Below, in pieces: positions 21,775 to 33,249 of a stretch of DNA of 64,000 nucleotides. The position numbers and the translations under genes are program-made. Below the pieces are notes generated by a model. That model saw only the letters and a program-made list of their open reading frames with translations. It searched no databases and was not told where the DNA came from. The DNA is from Dugong dugon. Lineage: Eukaryota > Chordata > Mammalia > Sirenia > Dugongidae. How positions within the stretch are numbered: the first letter of the stretch is position 1; each line of letters opens with the position of its first letter. The DNA is taken from assembly GCA_030035585.1 (NCBI GenBank), contig CM057462.1, positions 63,708,734-63,772,733 of the forward strand. Direction: 5' to 3'.

Positions 21775-22209
21775 TGTTCTAGATTGAATTGTGTCCCCCC
21801 AAAATAGGTGTTGAAAATCCTACTATATCTGTGGTTATATTCCCATTATTTGGGAATAGGGTTTCTTTGTTATGTTAATGAGACAGTATTAATGTAGGGT
21901 GTGTCTTGAGTCAATCTCTTTTCAGATATAAATGGAGCAGATTAAGCACGGAAAAAAGAAGCACAGTTAGGGGAAGACAGGTGCCATGTCACATGAAGAT
22001 CACCAAGGAGCTAAGAAACACTGGGCCTACAGATGCTGAAAAGAGACAAGGACTTTCCCCCAGAGCTGACAGAGAAGGAATGCCTTCCCCTAAACCCGGT
22101 GCCTTGAATTCAGACTTCTAGCTTCCTAACTGAGAGAAAACAAATTTCCATTTGTTAAAGCCACCCACTTGCGGGATTTCTGTTATAGCAGCACCAGATA
22201 ACTAAGACA
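21775..22209 (+). repeat. MaLR-like solo LTR, complete, plus strand
   Basis: A complete LTR of about 435 bp starting 'TGTTCTAGATTGAATTGTGTCC' and ending 'GATAACTAAGACA'. This is the most intact copy of the family in the window and matches those at 1-211, 29459-41066 (split), 41788-42179 (reverse) and 47099-48644 (reverse, split). An 'AGAAAACAAATTTC' segment lies near the expected polyadenylation region. The 5-bp flanks are only partly alike. Confidence 0.82.
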
Positions 22210-22488
22210 GGTTGTATCCAAAATTTGATTATTATCAAAAATTTGCAATAAACATCCTCATATATAAATCTTTTCTCACTTGTCCAATTATTGCTTTATA
22301 ATATATTTCTAGGAGTGGAACTGTGGGATGCAACAGTGTGCACATTATTTTTAAGGCTTTTGATAAATATTTGTCAACTGTTCTCCAGTGATGTCATACC
22401 AATTTGCTGTACCATCAAGAGTATGAAAATTTCCTTACACCCTTGACACTCAATATTATTAATTTTGTTAACCTTTGCCAATAGGACT

Positions 22489-22654
22489 GGAGACCTTGTG
22501 GTTCAGTGGTTAAGAGCTCAACTGCTAACCGAAAGGTCAGGAGTTCGAATCCACCAGGTACTCCTTGGAGATTCTATGGGGCAGTTCTATTCTGTGCTAC
22601 AGGGTCACTATAAGTTGGAATTGACTCAACAGCTACAGGGTTTTTTTAAATTTT
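22489..22654 (+). repeat. AfroSINE, short type, plus strand, with perfect TSD
   Basis: An intact short-type copy: 'GGAGACC' start, A-box-like 'TGTGGTTCAGTGG' (22498-22510), B box 'AGTTCGAATCC' (22542-22552), the Afro middle, the tail 'GGAATTGACTCAACAGC' and a T-rich end. The perfect 15-bp TSD 'TTTGCCAATAGGACT' is at 22474-22488 and 22655-22669, which fixes both boundaries. Confidence 0.96.
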
Positions 22655-24072
22655 TTTGCCAATAGGACTACAGAGAAATCAACACTTGTCATTAATTTGT
22701 ATTTATTTTATTACTGTTGAGATTGAGCATCTTTTCATATTTTTGATGAATATTTGTATTTCTTTTGTAAATTGCTTGTTCATTTCCTTTGTTCATTTAT
22801 CTCTGAGATTGTTCTAATTTTCTTATCGATGTGTATAAACTCTTTACATATTAGGAATAACAGCTCTTTATTCTATTGTGTGTGTTGCCTACATTTTTAA
22901 CCAGGTGGCTAATTATTCTTCTATATTTTTAATGACATATTTGGGACATCACTTTATAATTTCTATATAGCTTAATCTAAAACTTTCTTCTTTATAGTTT
23001 CTGCTTTTGGGTCATGATTAGAAAAGGACTTTGCCAGCAGTAAAATATAAAAGATATAAAGATATTTACACATGTTTTCTTATAGTAATCTAGAGGCTTT
23101 AATTTTTGCATTATAATCCTTTTCCATCCAAAATTTCTCTTGGTGTAGTATTTGTTAATTTCAACATAAGGGAAAATGTCTAAATCAATATGAATGTGGA
23201 AATGCAACTGTAACAACTTATGACTGAAAAAAAAATTCTCAGAAAACTAAGAATAAAAGGAAATTCTTCAACCTGACAAAAGGTACCCACAAAAAAAAAA
23301 AAGCATTCTTAATGCTTTCCTGCTACGATCAGAAATATCATACCTAATGCTTTCCCACTAAGATCATATTTAATGATTTCCCACTAAAATCAGGAATATG
23401 GTCAGGACGTCACTCATCACTTCTATACAACATTGTACTGGCGATCCTAGCCAATGCCATAAGTCAAGAAAAAGAATAGAAATAGAAGGCATAAAGATTA
23501 GAAAGGAAGAAATAAAGCTGTCTTTTTTGCAAATGACATAATCGGAGAAAATTCCTAAGAATCTACCCAAAAAAAAAAAAAAATCCTAATAGAGCTAATA
23601 AGGAAATTTAACAATTTCAGAAGAAAAGATCAGTCCATTGCATGGCTATAAACGTAAAACTTTAAAACTACAAAATTTCTAAAAGAAAATCTTTGTCATT
23701 TTGAGTTAGGCAAAGATTTCCTAGATAGAAGACAAAAAGCATTATTTCTAAAAGAAAAAAAAATGATGAAGAAGATTTCACCAAAATACAATACTTCTGG
23801 TCTCCAAAAGACAAGATCAAGAAAGTGAAAACAGAAATCAGAAATTGGGAGAAAATATTTGCGTCACATACGTCTATCAAGGAACTTGTATCCAAAATAC
23901 ATTAAAAAATAAAATAAAAAACTCCTATAACTCAATAAGAAGACAACGCCCTCAATTTAAAAAATTGGGCAAAATGTTAGAGCAGACACTTCACAAAAGA
24001 AGATATACAAAAGGCCAATAAACACAGGAAAAAATGTTCAACATCATTAGTTATTTAAAAAATAGGTAAATA

Positions 24073-24166
24073 AAGCTGTTGCCATAGTGTCAATCCCGAC
24101 TTATGGTGACCCCATGTGTTACAGGGTAGAACTGCTCCATAGGGTTATCTTGGCTGTAATCTATAA
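24073..24166 (-). repeat. AfroSINE 3' part, minus strand
   Basis: The 'GCTGTTGCCATAGTGTCAATCC' tail and the Afro middle through 'GGCTGTAATCTATAAAG' are present. The head is missing. Confidence 0.85.
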
Positions 24167-24430
24167 AGACACATGATTTAATACATGTTTTTTTTTTTTT
24201 TTACAAAAAGTTAATTATCTGCAGAATTTCTTTATAATAAAACACTAGTCAAGAAGGGTTTAACATTGTCCTGACCATGAGTAACGAGACCATAAATTTC
24301 TGTGGCTTTCAGCCTCACAACAATGCTGTCCACTACCCTTTCTTATCAGCATAGTTTTTTATTTACCTCATGAATCCACAAACTTAGCTGCTGTTCCACT
24401 TTTTCCACAGCTTCATCATGAACAATTTGT
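24167..24430 (-). pseudogene. Candidate retroposed mRNA 3' end, gene not identified
   Basis: A 15-base T run at about 24188-24202 is followed by non-repetitive sequence. Read on the minus strand it gives a short coding-like tail ('VEKVEQQLSLWIHEV' then a stop near 24352), about 150 bases of 3' UTR-like sequence, a 'TTATAAAG' polyadenylation-signal-like element and a poly(A) run. This is the shape of a processed pseudogene fragment truncated at its 5' side. I cannot identify the parent gene. It could instead be an unrecognised LINE tail. Confidence 0.35.
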
Positions 24431-26048
24431 TGTTGTTGTTACATACCATTGAGTTGACTCCAACTCAGCGACACTATGCATAGCAGAATAAAATGTTGCC
24501 CGGTCCTGCGCCATCCTCACACTGTTGCTATGTTTGAGCCCCTTGTTGCAGCCACTATGTCAATCCATCCCATTGAGGGCTTTCCTCTTTTTTGCCGAAC
24601 CTCTGCTTTACCAAGCACGATGCCCTTCTCCAGGGACTAGTCCCTCCTGATCACATGTCCAAAGTAAACGAGACGAAGTCTCATCATCCTCGCTTCTAAG
24701 GAGCATTCTGGCTGTACTTCTTCCAAGACAAATTTGTTTGTTCTTCTTGCAGTCCATGGTATATTCAGTATTCTTCACCAACACCATAATTCAAAGGCAT
24801 CAATTCTTCTTAGGTCTTCCTTTCATTGTCCAGCTTTCACAGGCATATAAGGCAATTGAAAACACCATGGCTTGGGTCAGGCATACCTTAGTCCTTAAAG
24901 TGGCATCTTCTCTTTCTAACACTTTAAAGAGGTCTTTTGCAGCAGATTTGCCCAATGCAATGCGTCGTTTGATTTTTTGACTGCTGCTTCCATGGATGTT
25001 GATTGTGGATCCAAGGAAAATGAAATCCTTGACAACTTCAGTATTTTCTCCGTTTATCATGATGTTGCTTACTGGTCCAGTTGTGAGGATTTTTGTTTTA
25101 TGTTGAAGTGCAATCTGTACTGAAGGCTGTAGTCTTTGCTCTTCATCAGTAAGTGCTTTAAGTCCTCTTCACTTTCAGCCAGCAAGATTGTGTCATCTAC
25201 GTAAAACAGGCTGTTAATGAGTCTGCCTCCAAAAGCTGTTGCCATCGAGTCAATTCCAACTCATAGCTACCCTATAGAACAGAGTAGAACTGCCCCATAG
25301 ACTTTCCAAGGAGCAGCTGGTGGATTCAAACTGCTGACCTTTTGGTTAACAGCCAAACGTTTAACCACTGCACCACCAGGGCTCCACCCATATAGTCCAG
25401 CTTCTCCAACTATTTGCTCAGCATACAGATTAAATAAGTACTGTGAAAGGATACAACCCTGACACACATCTTTTCTGAGTTTAAACCATGCAGTATCCCC
25501 TTGTTCTGCTCGAACAACTGCCTCTTGGTCTAAGGACAGGTTCTCATGAGCACATGTAAGTGTTCTGGAATTCCCGTTCTTCACAATGTTATCCATAATT
25601 TCTTATGATCCACACAGTCGAATGCCTTTGCATAGTCAATAAAACACAGGTAAACATCTTTCTGGTATTCTCTGCTTTCAGCCAGGATGCATCTGAAATC
25701 AGCAATGATATCCTTTGTTCCACACCTTCTTCTGAATCTGGCTTGAAGTTCTGGCCGTTCACTATCAATGTACTGCTACAACCACTTTTGAATGATCTTC
25801 AGCAAAATTTTACCTACTTGTGATATTAACAATATTGTTCGATAATTTCCCCATTCTGTTGGATAACCTTTCTTTGGAAAGGGTACAAATATGGATCTCT
25901 TCCAGTCGGTTGGCCAGGTAGCTGTCTTCCAAATTTATTGGCATAGACAAGTGAGCACTTCCAGCACTGCATCCATTTGTTGAACATCTCAATTGGTGTC
26001 CAGTCAATTCCTGGGGCCTTGTTTTTCACCAATGCTTTCAGTGCAGCG
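24431..26048 (-). mobile_element. RTE LINE 3' half, minus strand, 5' truncated
   Basis: About 1.6 kb from the (GTT)n-reversed tail at 24431 to the RT linker at 26048. Minus-strand peptides include 'MINGENTEVVKDFIFLGST' (about 25000-25060) and 'LRKDVCQGCILSQYLFNLYA' (about 25430-25490), an RT-core stretch. The catalytic Y-D-D region near 25200 is disrupted by an AfroSINE at 25231-25385. Multiple stops; non-functional. Confidence 0.88.
25231..25385 (-). repeat. AfroSINE, short type, inside RTE
   Basis: Complete short-type minus copy from 'GCTGTTGCCATCGAGTCAATTC' to 'CACCAGGGCTCC'. It lies in the RTE region coding the end of the RT palm. About 25 bases of RTE expected at this point are missing, so a small target deletion or later loss is likely. 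Confidence 0.9.
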
Positions 26049-26206
26049 TTGAAATACTACTCAGCAATAAAACACACACAACAACAACATGGATAAGTCT
26101 CAAAATAATTGCGTTGAGTGAAACAATCCAGACCAAAAAAAGAATCTGTACTGTATGATTCCATTTATATTAAATTCTAGAATAGGCAAAACTAATCTAA
26201 TCCAAG

Positions 26207-26405
26207 AAACACGTTGCCATCAAGTCAATTCTGACTCATAGTGACCATATGGAACAGAGTAGACCCGCCCCATAGGGTTTCCAAGATTGTAAATCTTTAT
26301 GGAAACTGACTGCCACATTTTTCTCCCACAGAGCGGCTGGTGGATTAGAACTGCTGACCTTCCAGTTAGCAGCTGAGAGTTTAACCACTGCACCACCAGG
26401 GCTCC
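26207..26405 (-). repeat. AfroSINE, long type, in ancient L1 3' UTR
   Basis: Full long-type minus copy ('GTTGCCATCAAGTCAATTC' to 'CACCAGGGCTCC'). Flanks share 'CTAATCTA' at 26192-26199 and 26405-26412, a short TSD. Confidence 0.9.
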
Positions 26406-26640
26406 TAATCTATGGTGATAGAAATCAGAACAGTGGTTGCCTGGCAATTACTTAGCATAGGGGCACCAGGAAACTTTCTGGGCAGATGGAAATGTTTTAT
26501 ATCTGAATTGGGGTGTTAGTTACATGGGTATACATGAGTGACAGTCATCAAAAGTCATCAACCTGCTGAAAATGTGTAAAATTTTATTGTACATAAATCA
26601 CACCTCAATAAAATTGATTTAGAAAAAAAATTAGGACAGG

Positions 26641-27497
26641 ATTTTGACAGCATCTCAAAGCCAGTATCTTTTCCTTAAGTTGCTGATTCTTTTCTCTCTT
26701 TCTCTCTTTTTTTTCACATTGTTTAATAAGAAAAGTATTGGGTGACACATGGCAGGACTCCATTAAACAAGATTCTTTTGGTATTAAGTAACAGAACTCC
26801 AATTCAAACTAGCTTAAGAAAGAAGTTCAGCTACTAAAACAAGTTTCTTGGGTGGAACCAGCCGTGATGTTGCTTTGCAGAACTCTCTAGTGCATTTGAT
26901 TCCAAGAGTATTGAACCCCTTGGCTCTCTGGTGCTCCTGTTATGGACAGTCGCAAGTGAGGGAGGGGTGGTGCTTTGCTGCAAGTGGGAAGCCTGATAAC
27001 CACATTTGCCATGTGGCAGCCTGGGAGTAAATCTATTCAAACCATTATTTCCATTTTGTCGTTTTCAAAAAATGATGTCCACGAAAGAAATGGGAAAGAA
27101 CTTCTGAGAATCACACCTGTGCAGCAGCCATTGGAATTGCTTCTCCTAATCATAAGAACTCTGACACTTTTCTTTCCCATGTGGGGAGAAGGCAAAGAGA
27201 AGAAGGAACACAATCCTTCTTTGACCATTAGTGTTACCAGAGAAGATAACAGATACTGTTTTGCCACTTAAATTCATCTAGATGGATACTACAGCGTGCA
27301 AAATAAGTCCCACATCCCCCTCAAAGCGCGTGGGTTGTCAGCTCTAGTAGGCTTTCGTTCTTCCGAATTCAGCTATTCCAGGGGAAGCATGTCTGAATCC
27401 ATGTGAGAAGGGGACCTGGGTCCACCTGCTGGCATTTATACAGACACGCAAATATTAATGTACTGCATGTGCTGAAAATAGGGCCAAGCTTTTTGCA
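26641..27497. other. No gene; old repeat remnants possible
   Basis: About 26770-26835 ('CAATTCAAACTAGCTTAAG') resembles a widespread old mammalian repeat that I do not name. The rest is unique-looking, with a few CpGs near 27325-27370. No exon-like frame. Confidence 0.4.
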
Positions 27498-27618
27498 GTG
27501 CTAGGAGGAAAGATTAAAGAAGGAGGGAAGAAAGAGGAAGAAAGGAAAGGAGGGAGAGAGGAAGGAAGGGAGAACAAAGGAAGGAAGGAAGCAAGGAAGG
27601 AAGGAAGGAAGGAAAGAG
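27498..27618 (+). repeat. Purine-rich (GGAA)n microsatellite
   Basis: About 120 bases of G and A only, in imperfect GGAA/GGGA units, most regular at 27575-27612 ('GGAAGGAAGG'). Low complexity; the frames on both strands are artefacts. Confidence 0.95.
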
Positions 27619-27879
27619 AGGAGAGGTCAATACGTGAAACCACAGACTTACTCTCCAAGCTGAACAACTCATTGATCCTTTGTGCATACTCTTGTCTCCA
27701 TCTCTGTGCTGCCTTTACTCTGCCTTGAAGAGCCCACTCCCATTGCCCTTGCCTCTCCCAGTATCTCTACGTGCCCAGATATCACCCATCCCTTAAGACT
27801 CCACTGTGGGGCTTGTCCCATGGCACAGGATGAGGCCATCGGCCATCACACACTATAGGAGCACCTGCCCACCCATTCA

Positions 27880-28340
27880 GCCACTCCGTTAAAAGATAAG
27901 CCCAACGTTATTAGCAAGTCTATAGCCTCCAAAGCAGAAAAAGTGCAGCTCGGCACATTTATTGGGCATATTATTCTTGTCAGTGGCTTTTAGAGGATTT
28001 TGCTAATGGCTCAGGGACTGTATGCACCATCACAATTAAGACATTGCTAATAAATTAAGTTTTATGGACATAAATCAGCACATATGCTTATTCAGCTGTT
28101 ATACCTCACTTAGAAGTAGGTTTTGCACCTTTAGATGAAGTATATTTCTATTCAGGAGTTGTAATGGCCTTGTTAATGGAATATTAACTACCTCGGTTGT
28201 TGGACAGCAAGATGTCTGTTCCTGCTCTCTTGCCACAAGTGCTCTTAGAGAAAAATATTTTTCCATCTTCATGTCACTAAGGCTGATGAATCTCAGCCAA
28301 GCCCACTTCATGCTCTCCCACTGAAGTTCACCCTCCTGTG
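27880..28340. promoter_or_regulatory. Candidate conserved non-coding element, AT-rich
   Basis: Repeat-free, AT-rich, with several ATTA/TTAAT cores ('CTAATAAATTAAG' near 28050, 'GTTAATGGAATATTAAC' near 28175) and clear edges against repeats on both sides. No coding frame. This is a compositional inference that needs cross-species alignment. Confidence 0.4.
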
Positions 28341-28361
28341 CCCCTGCACCCCAGAAAAACC

Positions 28362-28540
28362 AGTTCCATCCAATCAATTCCAACTCATGGTGATCCCATG
28401 TGTGTCATAGTAGAACTGTGTTCCATAGGGTTTTTGATGGCTGATTTTTTGGGAGTAGATTGCCAGGCCTTTCTTCTGAGGTGCCTATGTGTGGACTCAA
28501 ACCTCCAGTACTGTGGTTAGCATCCCATAGCAGTTGCTTA
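28362..28540 (-). repeat. AfroSINE, second subtype, minus strand
   Basis: 'CATCCAATCAATTCCAACTC' tail and the diagnostic 'GGGAGTAGATTGCCAGGCC' middle. The head end is diverged. Confidence 0.85.
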
Positions 28541-28549
28541 AACAAAGCT

Positions 28550-28640
28550 TTAAGCCATCAGAACGATACTGTTCACCTCTTGTACCCCACACGCTACAGG
28601 AGTCAGTTAAACACAATCTTAAGCCATCAGAATGACAGTG
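28550..28640. repeat. Local direct duplication
   Basis: 'TTAAGCCATCAGAA' occurs near 28550 and 28620 with related flanks ('GATACTGTTCACCTC' versus 'GACAGTGTACACTCC'), an old duplication of about 70 bp period. Confidence 0.6.
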
Positions 28641-28664
28641 TACACTCCACCCTCTCCAAAAGAC

Positions 28665-28795
28665 ACTGTGGTAGAGTAGGAATGTTGAGCTGAGAGTCAG
28701 GAGGCCTGGCTTCTCAGTTCCACTCCAATAATAACCAGCAATGTGACCCTAGGCAAGCCACTTACACTCTCCAGGCCTCAGTTTCCCATTTATCC
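28665..28795 (+). repeat. MIR SINE, plus strand
   Basis: 'AGTCAGGAGGCCTGGCTTCTC', 'AATGTGACCCTAGGCAAGCCAC' and 'CTCAGTTTCCCATTTAT'. It is cut by the AfroSINE at 28796 and resumes briefly after 28986. Confidence 0.8.
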
Positions 28796-28975
28796 CCAGT
28801 TGCCATCAAGTCAATTCCAACTCATGGCAACCCCATGCATGTCAGAGTAGGACTGTGCTCCACAGGGCTTTCAATGGCTGATTTTTTTCGGAAATAGATA
28901 GTTAGGGCTTTTTTCCAAGGAGACTTTCTGTTAGCAGCCAAGCACATTAACCATTTGCCACCACCCAGGGGCTCC
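28794..28975 (-). repeat. AfroSINE, second subtype, inserted in MIR, with TSD
   Basis: Minus copy from 'CAGTTGCCATCAAGTCAATTC' to 'CACCCAGGGGCTCC'. TSD 'TCCCATTTAT' at 28784-28793 and 28976-28985 (10 bp), taken from the MIR. Confidence 0.92.
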
Positions 28976-29000
28976 TCCCATTTATTACATGGGTATAATA

Positions 29001-29458
29001 AAGTGACCGTGGATAAAACTAACTGGAAAACCCAGTCCTTAGTAACATACCAATGTTGGATCAGTTTGTGATTATCTTGCCAAAACGCTGGGAGAAACAC
29101 CACTCCCCAAGGATAGGAATGGATTTTGCCTGGAAGGGAGTGAATGTTCTGACTATCAATCATCCTATAAAGTTGTTAATCCAGAAGAAAGAGAGGGACT
29201 CCTTTCTGTCTGTTGATGCAGAAGGATTTCTTTGGCTCCAAACTCTGGAGCATCGCAGCGCTAGAGAAGAGCGGACTGTCCCTGACCATACCAGCTGGGC
29301 CAGAGAGAGCAGTGCAGCAAGCTTCCAAATATTGTCAGCAGTGTCAGGGACAGCAGCAGCCCAGGTATCAGCAATGCAGGAAGGCAGCCATATTCAGGGA
29401 AACCAGCATCTGGGCAGCAGGTGCATAGCCCCGTTACCACGCAGTGTGAGTAACCAGG
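29001..29458. other. No gene or recognised repeat
   Basis: Unique-looking sequence. The 137-codon plus-strand frame (29053-29466) has no recognisable domain and is not called as a gene. A chance frame is most likely, although an unrecognised exon cannot be excluded. Confidence 0.35.
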
Positions 29459-29605
29459 TGTTATGAATTGAATTGTGTCCCCCAGAAATATGTGCTGTAA
29501 ATCCTAACCCCTATACCTGTGGATGTAATCCCATTTGGGAATACATTTTTCTTTGTTTTGTAAATGAGGTCATACCAGTGTAGGGTTCTTTTAAGCCAAT
29601 CACTT

Positions 29606-29944
29606 TTTTTTTTTAAATAATATTTTATTGTATTTTCAGTGAAGGTTTATACAGAAGTTTATGTTCCCATTCAACTATTTCTACACAAATCATTCAGTGA
29701 CATTGGTTACATTCTTCACAATGAGTGAACATTCTCAATATTTCCCTTCTGGTTGTTCTATTACCATTAATCTAGTTTCCCTGCCCCTCTACATTCTCAT
29801 CTTTGTTTCACAGTAATTGTTGACCATTTGGTTTCATAGATGATTTTTTAAAGAAGCCCAGTACTCATGGGTGATATTCTTTATTTTGTTAACCAATCTG
29901 TTATTTAGCTAAAAGGTAACCTCAGGGGCTAGTTTCAGTTCAAG
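29606..29944 (-). mobile_element. L1 3' UTR fragment inserted in the LTR
   Basis: A 339-bp minus-oriented L1 3' end starting with a T-rich run (the reversed poly(A)). It matches 58725-58990 ('TTTCACAATGTG' / 'GTTCAGTGACATTGG' wording). TSD of 13 bp, 29593-29605 and 29945-29957, with one mismatch. Confidence 0.9.
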
Positions 29945-30239
29945 AAGCTAATCACTTCTGAGATATAAAAACATCAGATAGGCACAAGGAGAAGTAAGCA
30001 CAGATGGGGAAAGATAGATGCCACAGCACATGAAGATTACCAAGGAAGTAAGGAACAGAAGCTGGAAAGAGACAAGGACCTTCCTCCAGAGCCGACAGAG
30101 GGAGAAAGCCTTCCCCTAGAGCCAGTGCCCTGAATTCAGATTTCTAGCCTCCTAAACTGTGAGAAAATAAATTTCTGTTCGTTAAAGACAGTCACTTGTG
30201 GGTTTTCTGTTATGTTGTTGTTGTTAGGTGCCATCAAGT

Positions 30240-32229
30240 TGACTCCGACTCATAGCCATCCTACGTACAACAAAAAGAAATACTGCCTGGTCCTGTGCCA
30301 TCCTCACAGTCTTTGTTATGCTTGAGCCCATTGTTACAGCCACTATGTCAATCCATCTCCTTGTGGGTCTTTACTCTTTTTCACTGATCCTCTACTTTAC
30401 CAAGCATGATGTCTTTCTCCAGGGACTGGTCCCTCCCGATAACATGTCGAAAGTATGTGACACATAGTCTGTCCATCCTTGCTTCTAATGAGCTTTCTGT
30501 TTATACTTCTTGCAGGACAGATTTGTTCTTTTGGCAGTCCATGATATATTCTGTATTCTTCACCAACACCATAATTCAAAGGCATCAATTCTTCTTTGAT
30601 CTTCCTTATTAATTGTCCAGCTTTCCCACGCCTATGAGGCAATTAAAAACACCATGACTTGGGTCAGGTGCACCTTAGTCTTAAAAGTGACATCTTTGCT
30701 TTTCAACACTTTAAAGAGGTTTTTGCAGCAGATTTGCCCAATGCAACAAGTTATTTGATTTCTTGACTGCTGCTTCCATTGGTGTTGATTGTGGATCCAA
30801 GTACAATGAAATCCTTGACAACTTCAATCTTTTTTCCATTTAGCATGATGTTGCTTACTGCTCCAGTTGTGAGGACTTTTGTTTTCTTTATGTTGAGGTA
30901 TAATCTATACTGAAGGCTGTGGTCTTTGATCTTCATCAGTAAGTGCTTCAAGTCATCTTCGCTTTCAGCAAGTAAGGTTCTGTCATCTGCATAATGCGAG
31001 TTGTTAATGAGTCTTCCTCCAATCCTGAGGCCACCTTCTTCTTCATACAATCCCGCTTCTCGGATTATTTGCTCAGCATATGCATTGAATAAGTGCAGTG
31101 AAAGGATACAACTCTGACACATACCTTTCCTGACTTTAAAGCATACAGTATCCCCTTGTTCTGTTTGAACTACTGCCTCTTGATCTATGTATAGGTTCCT
31201 CAGGAGCACAATCAAGTGTTCTAGAAATCCCCTTCTTCTTATTCCAGAATTCCCATTCTTTGCAATGCTATCTATAATTTATTATGATCCACACAGTTGA
31301 ATGCCTTTGCATAGTCAATAAAACACAGGTAAACATCTTTCTAGTATTCTCTGCTTTCAGCCAGGATCCATCTTACATCAGCTATGAACCCCTGGTTCCA
31401 CGTCCTCTTCTGAATACGGCTTGTATTTCTGGCAGGTCCTTGTCGATGTACTGCTGCAACTGCTTTTGAATGATCTTCAGCAAAATTTTACTTGTGAGTG
31501 ATGTCAATGATATTGTTCGATAATTTCCACATTCTGTCAGATTACCTTTCTTTGGAATTGGCATAAATATGGATCTCTTCCAGTCAGTTGGCCAGGTAGG
31601 TTCTCTTCCAAGTTTCTTGGCATAGACAAGTGAGCACCTCCAGCGCTGCATCCGTTTGTTGAAATATCTCAATTGGTATTCTGGCAATTCCTGGAGCCTT
31701 GTTTTTTACCAATGTCTTCAGAGCAGCTTGGACCTTTTCCTTCACTACCATAAGTTCCTGATCATACATTACCTCCTGAAACAGTTGAATGTCGACCAAT
31801 TCTTTTTGGTATAGGGACTCTGTGTATTCCTTCCATCTTCTTTTGAAGCTTCCTGAATCATTTAATATTTTCCCCATAGAATCCTTCACTATTGCAAGTC
31901 AAGGCTTGAATTTTTTCTTCAGTTCTTTCAGCTTGAGAAATGCCAAACGTGTTCCTCCCTTTTGGTTTTCTAACTCCATGTCTTTGCACATGTCATTATA
32001 ATACTTTACTTTGTTTTCCAGAGCCACCCGTTGAAATCTTCTGTTCAGCTCTTTTACTTCATCATTTCTTCCTTTCACTTTAGCTACTCGACCTTCAAGA
32101 GCAAGTTTCACAGTCTCTTCTGACATCCATTTTGCTCTTTTTTTTTCTTTCCTGTCTTTTTAATGACCTCTTGCTTTCTTCATGTCATTCCACAACTCCT
32201 CTGGTGTTCAGTCATTAGTGTTCACCACA
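30240..32229 (-). pseudogene. RTE reverse transcriptase part, disrupted
   Basis: Minus-strand RT-half of the RTE ORF, now in several frames. In order from right to left: a linker with 'KVKGRNDEVKELNRRFQRV' (about 32050), the RT N-part with 'RSIFMPIPKKGNLTECGNYR' (about 31540), the catalytic palm 'SHYADDRTLLAES' (about 30970-31010, YADD box intact), then 'LYLNIKKTKVLTTG' and a C-terminal part ending near 30240. The family role is target-primed reverse transcription. Frameshifts and internal stops make it inactive. Confidence 0.88.
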
Positions 32230-33249
32230 TCAAATCTATTCTTTTTTTTCCTTTTTCCCATACAAAAATTTATACATACATTGTTTTGTGACTCTAATTG
32301 CTCTCCCCATACTATGACAGCACACTCCTCCTTTCCATTCCTGATTCCCCATGTCCATTCAACCAGCTCCTAACCCTCTCTGCCTTCCTATGTCACCTCC
32401 AGACAGAAGCTGCCAGTTTAGTCTCCTATAGCTACTCAAGCTAAGAGGCACACTCCTCATGAGTATCACTTTATGTCCCACAGTCCAGTCAAATCCCTCT
32501 CTGAAGAGTTGATCTCGGAAATTATTTAAGTTCTGGGCTGATAAAGTATCCAGGGGCCATGCTTTCCAGGGTTCCTCCAGTCTCAGTCAGACCACTAATT
32601 CTGGTCTTCTTATGAGAATTTGAGTTCTGCACCCCAACTTTCTCCTGCTCCGTCAGGGACTCTCTGTTGTATTCTCTGTCAGAGCGGTCATTGCTGGTAG
32701 CTGGGCACCAACTAGTTCTTCTGGTCTCAAGCGGATGAAGTCTCTGGTTTATGTGGCCCTTTCTGCCTCTTGGGCTAATACTTTCCTTGTGTCTTTGGTG
32801 TTCTTCATTCTCCTTTACTCCAGGTGGTTGGGACCAGTTGATGAATCTTAGATGGCTGGTTGCAAGCTTTTAAGACCCCAGACACTACTCACCAAAGTAG
32901 GATGCAGAACACTTTCTTAATAAGCTTTGTTATGCCAATTGACCTAGATGTCCCCTGAAAGCATGGTCCCCAGATCCCTACCCCTGCTACTCTGTCCCTC
33001 AAAGCTTTTGATTGTATTCAGGAAATTTCTTGGCTTTGGTTTAGTCCAGTTGTGCTTACTTCCCCTGGAGTGTGTGCTGTCCTTCCCTTCACCTAAGATA
33101 ATTCTTATCTACTATCTAGTTAGTAAATAACCCTCACCCTCCCTCCCGACCCTCATAACCAACAAAGAATGTTTTCTTCTGTGTTATAACCTTTTCCTGA
33201 GCTCTTATATTAGTGGTCTTATACAATATTTGTCCTTCTGTGACTGACT

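Larger units (their letters stand above)
21345..23230 (-). mobile_element. Ancient L1 (L1M-like), minus strand, interrupted
   Basis: Minus-strand old L1 sequence, for example 'GCAATAAACATCCTCATATA' and 'ATATTTCTAGGAGTGGAACTG', the usual ORF2-end/3' UTR wording of old L1. It is split by the MaLR LTR (21775-22209) and an AfroSINE (22489-22654). No coding frame survives. Confidence 0.7.
23240..26640 (+). mobile_element. Ancient L1 (L1M-like) ORF2-to-3' end, plus strand, with inserts
   Basis: L1 RT-region wording at 23320-23700 ('CATTGTACTGGCGATCCTAGCC', 'GGAAGAAATAAAGCTGTC') leads to the 3' UTR at 26050-26640 ('AGAACAGTGGTTGCCTGGC', 'TACATAAATCACACCTCAATAA') and an A-rich end. Between these lie an AfroSINE (24073-24166), a retroposed 3' end (24167-24430), an RTE (24431-26048) and another AfroSINE (26207-26405). 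Reading frames are degraded. Confidence 0.75.

Noticed and set aside
27498-27728. 76-codon frame rich in G, E, K and R, like a basic/acidic nuclear protein
   Set aside because: Produced by the (GGAA)n microsatellite.
29053-29466. 137-codon plus-strand open frame
   Set aside because: No domain, ends at the LTR start, no promoter or splice evidence.
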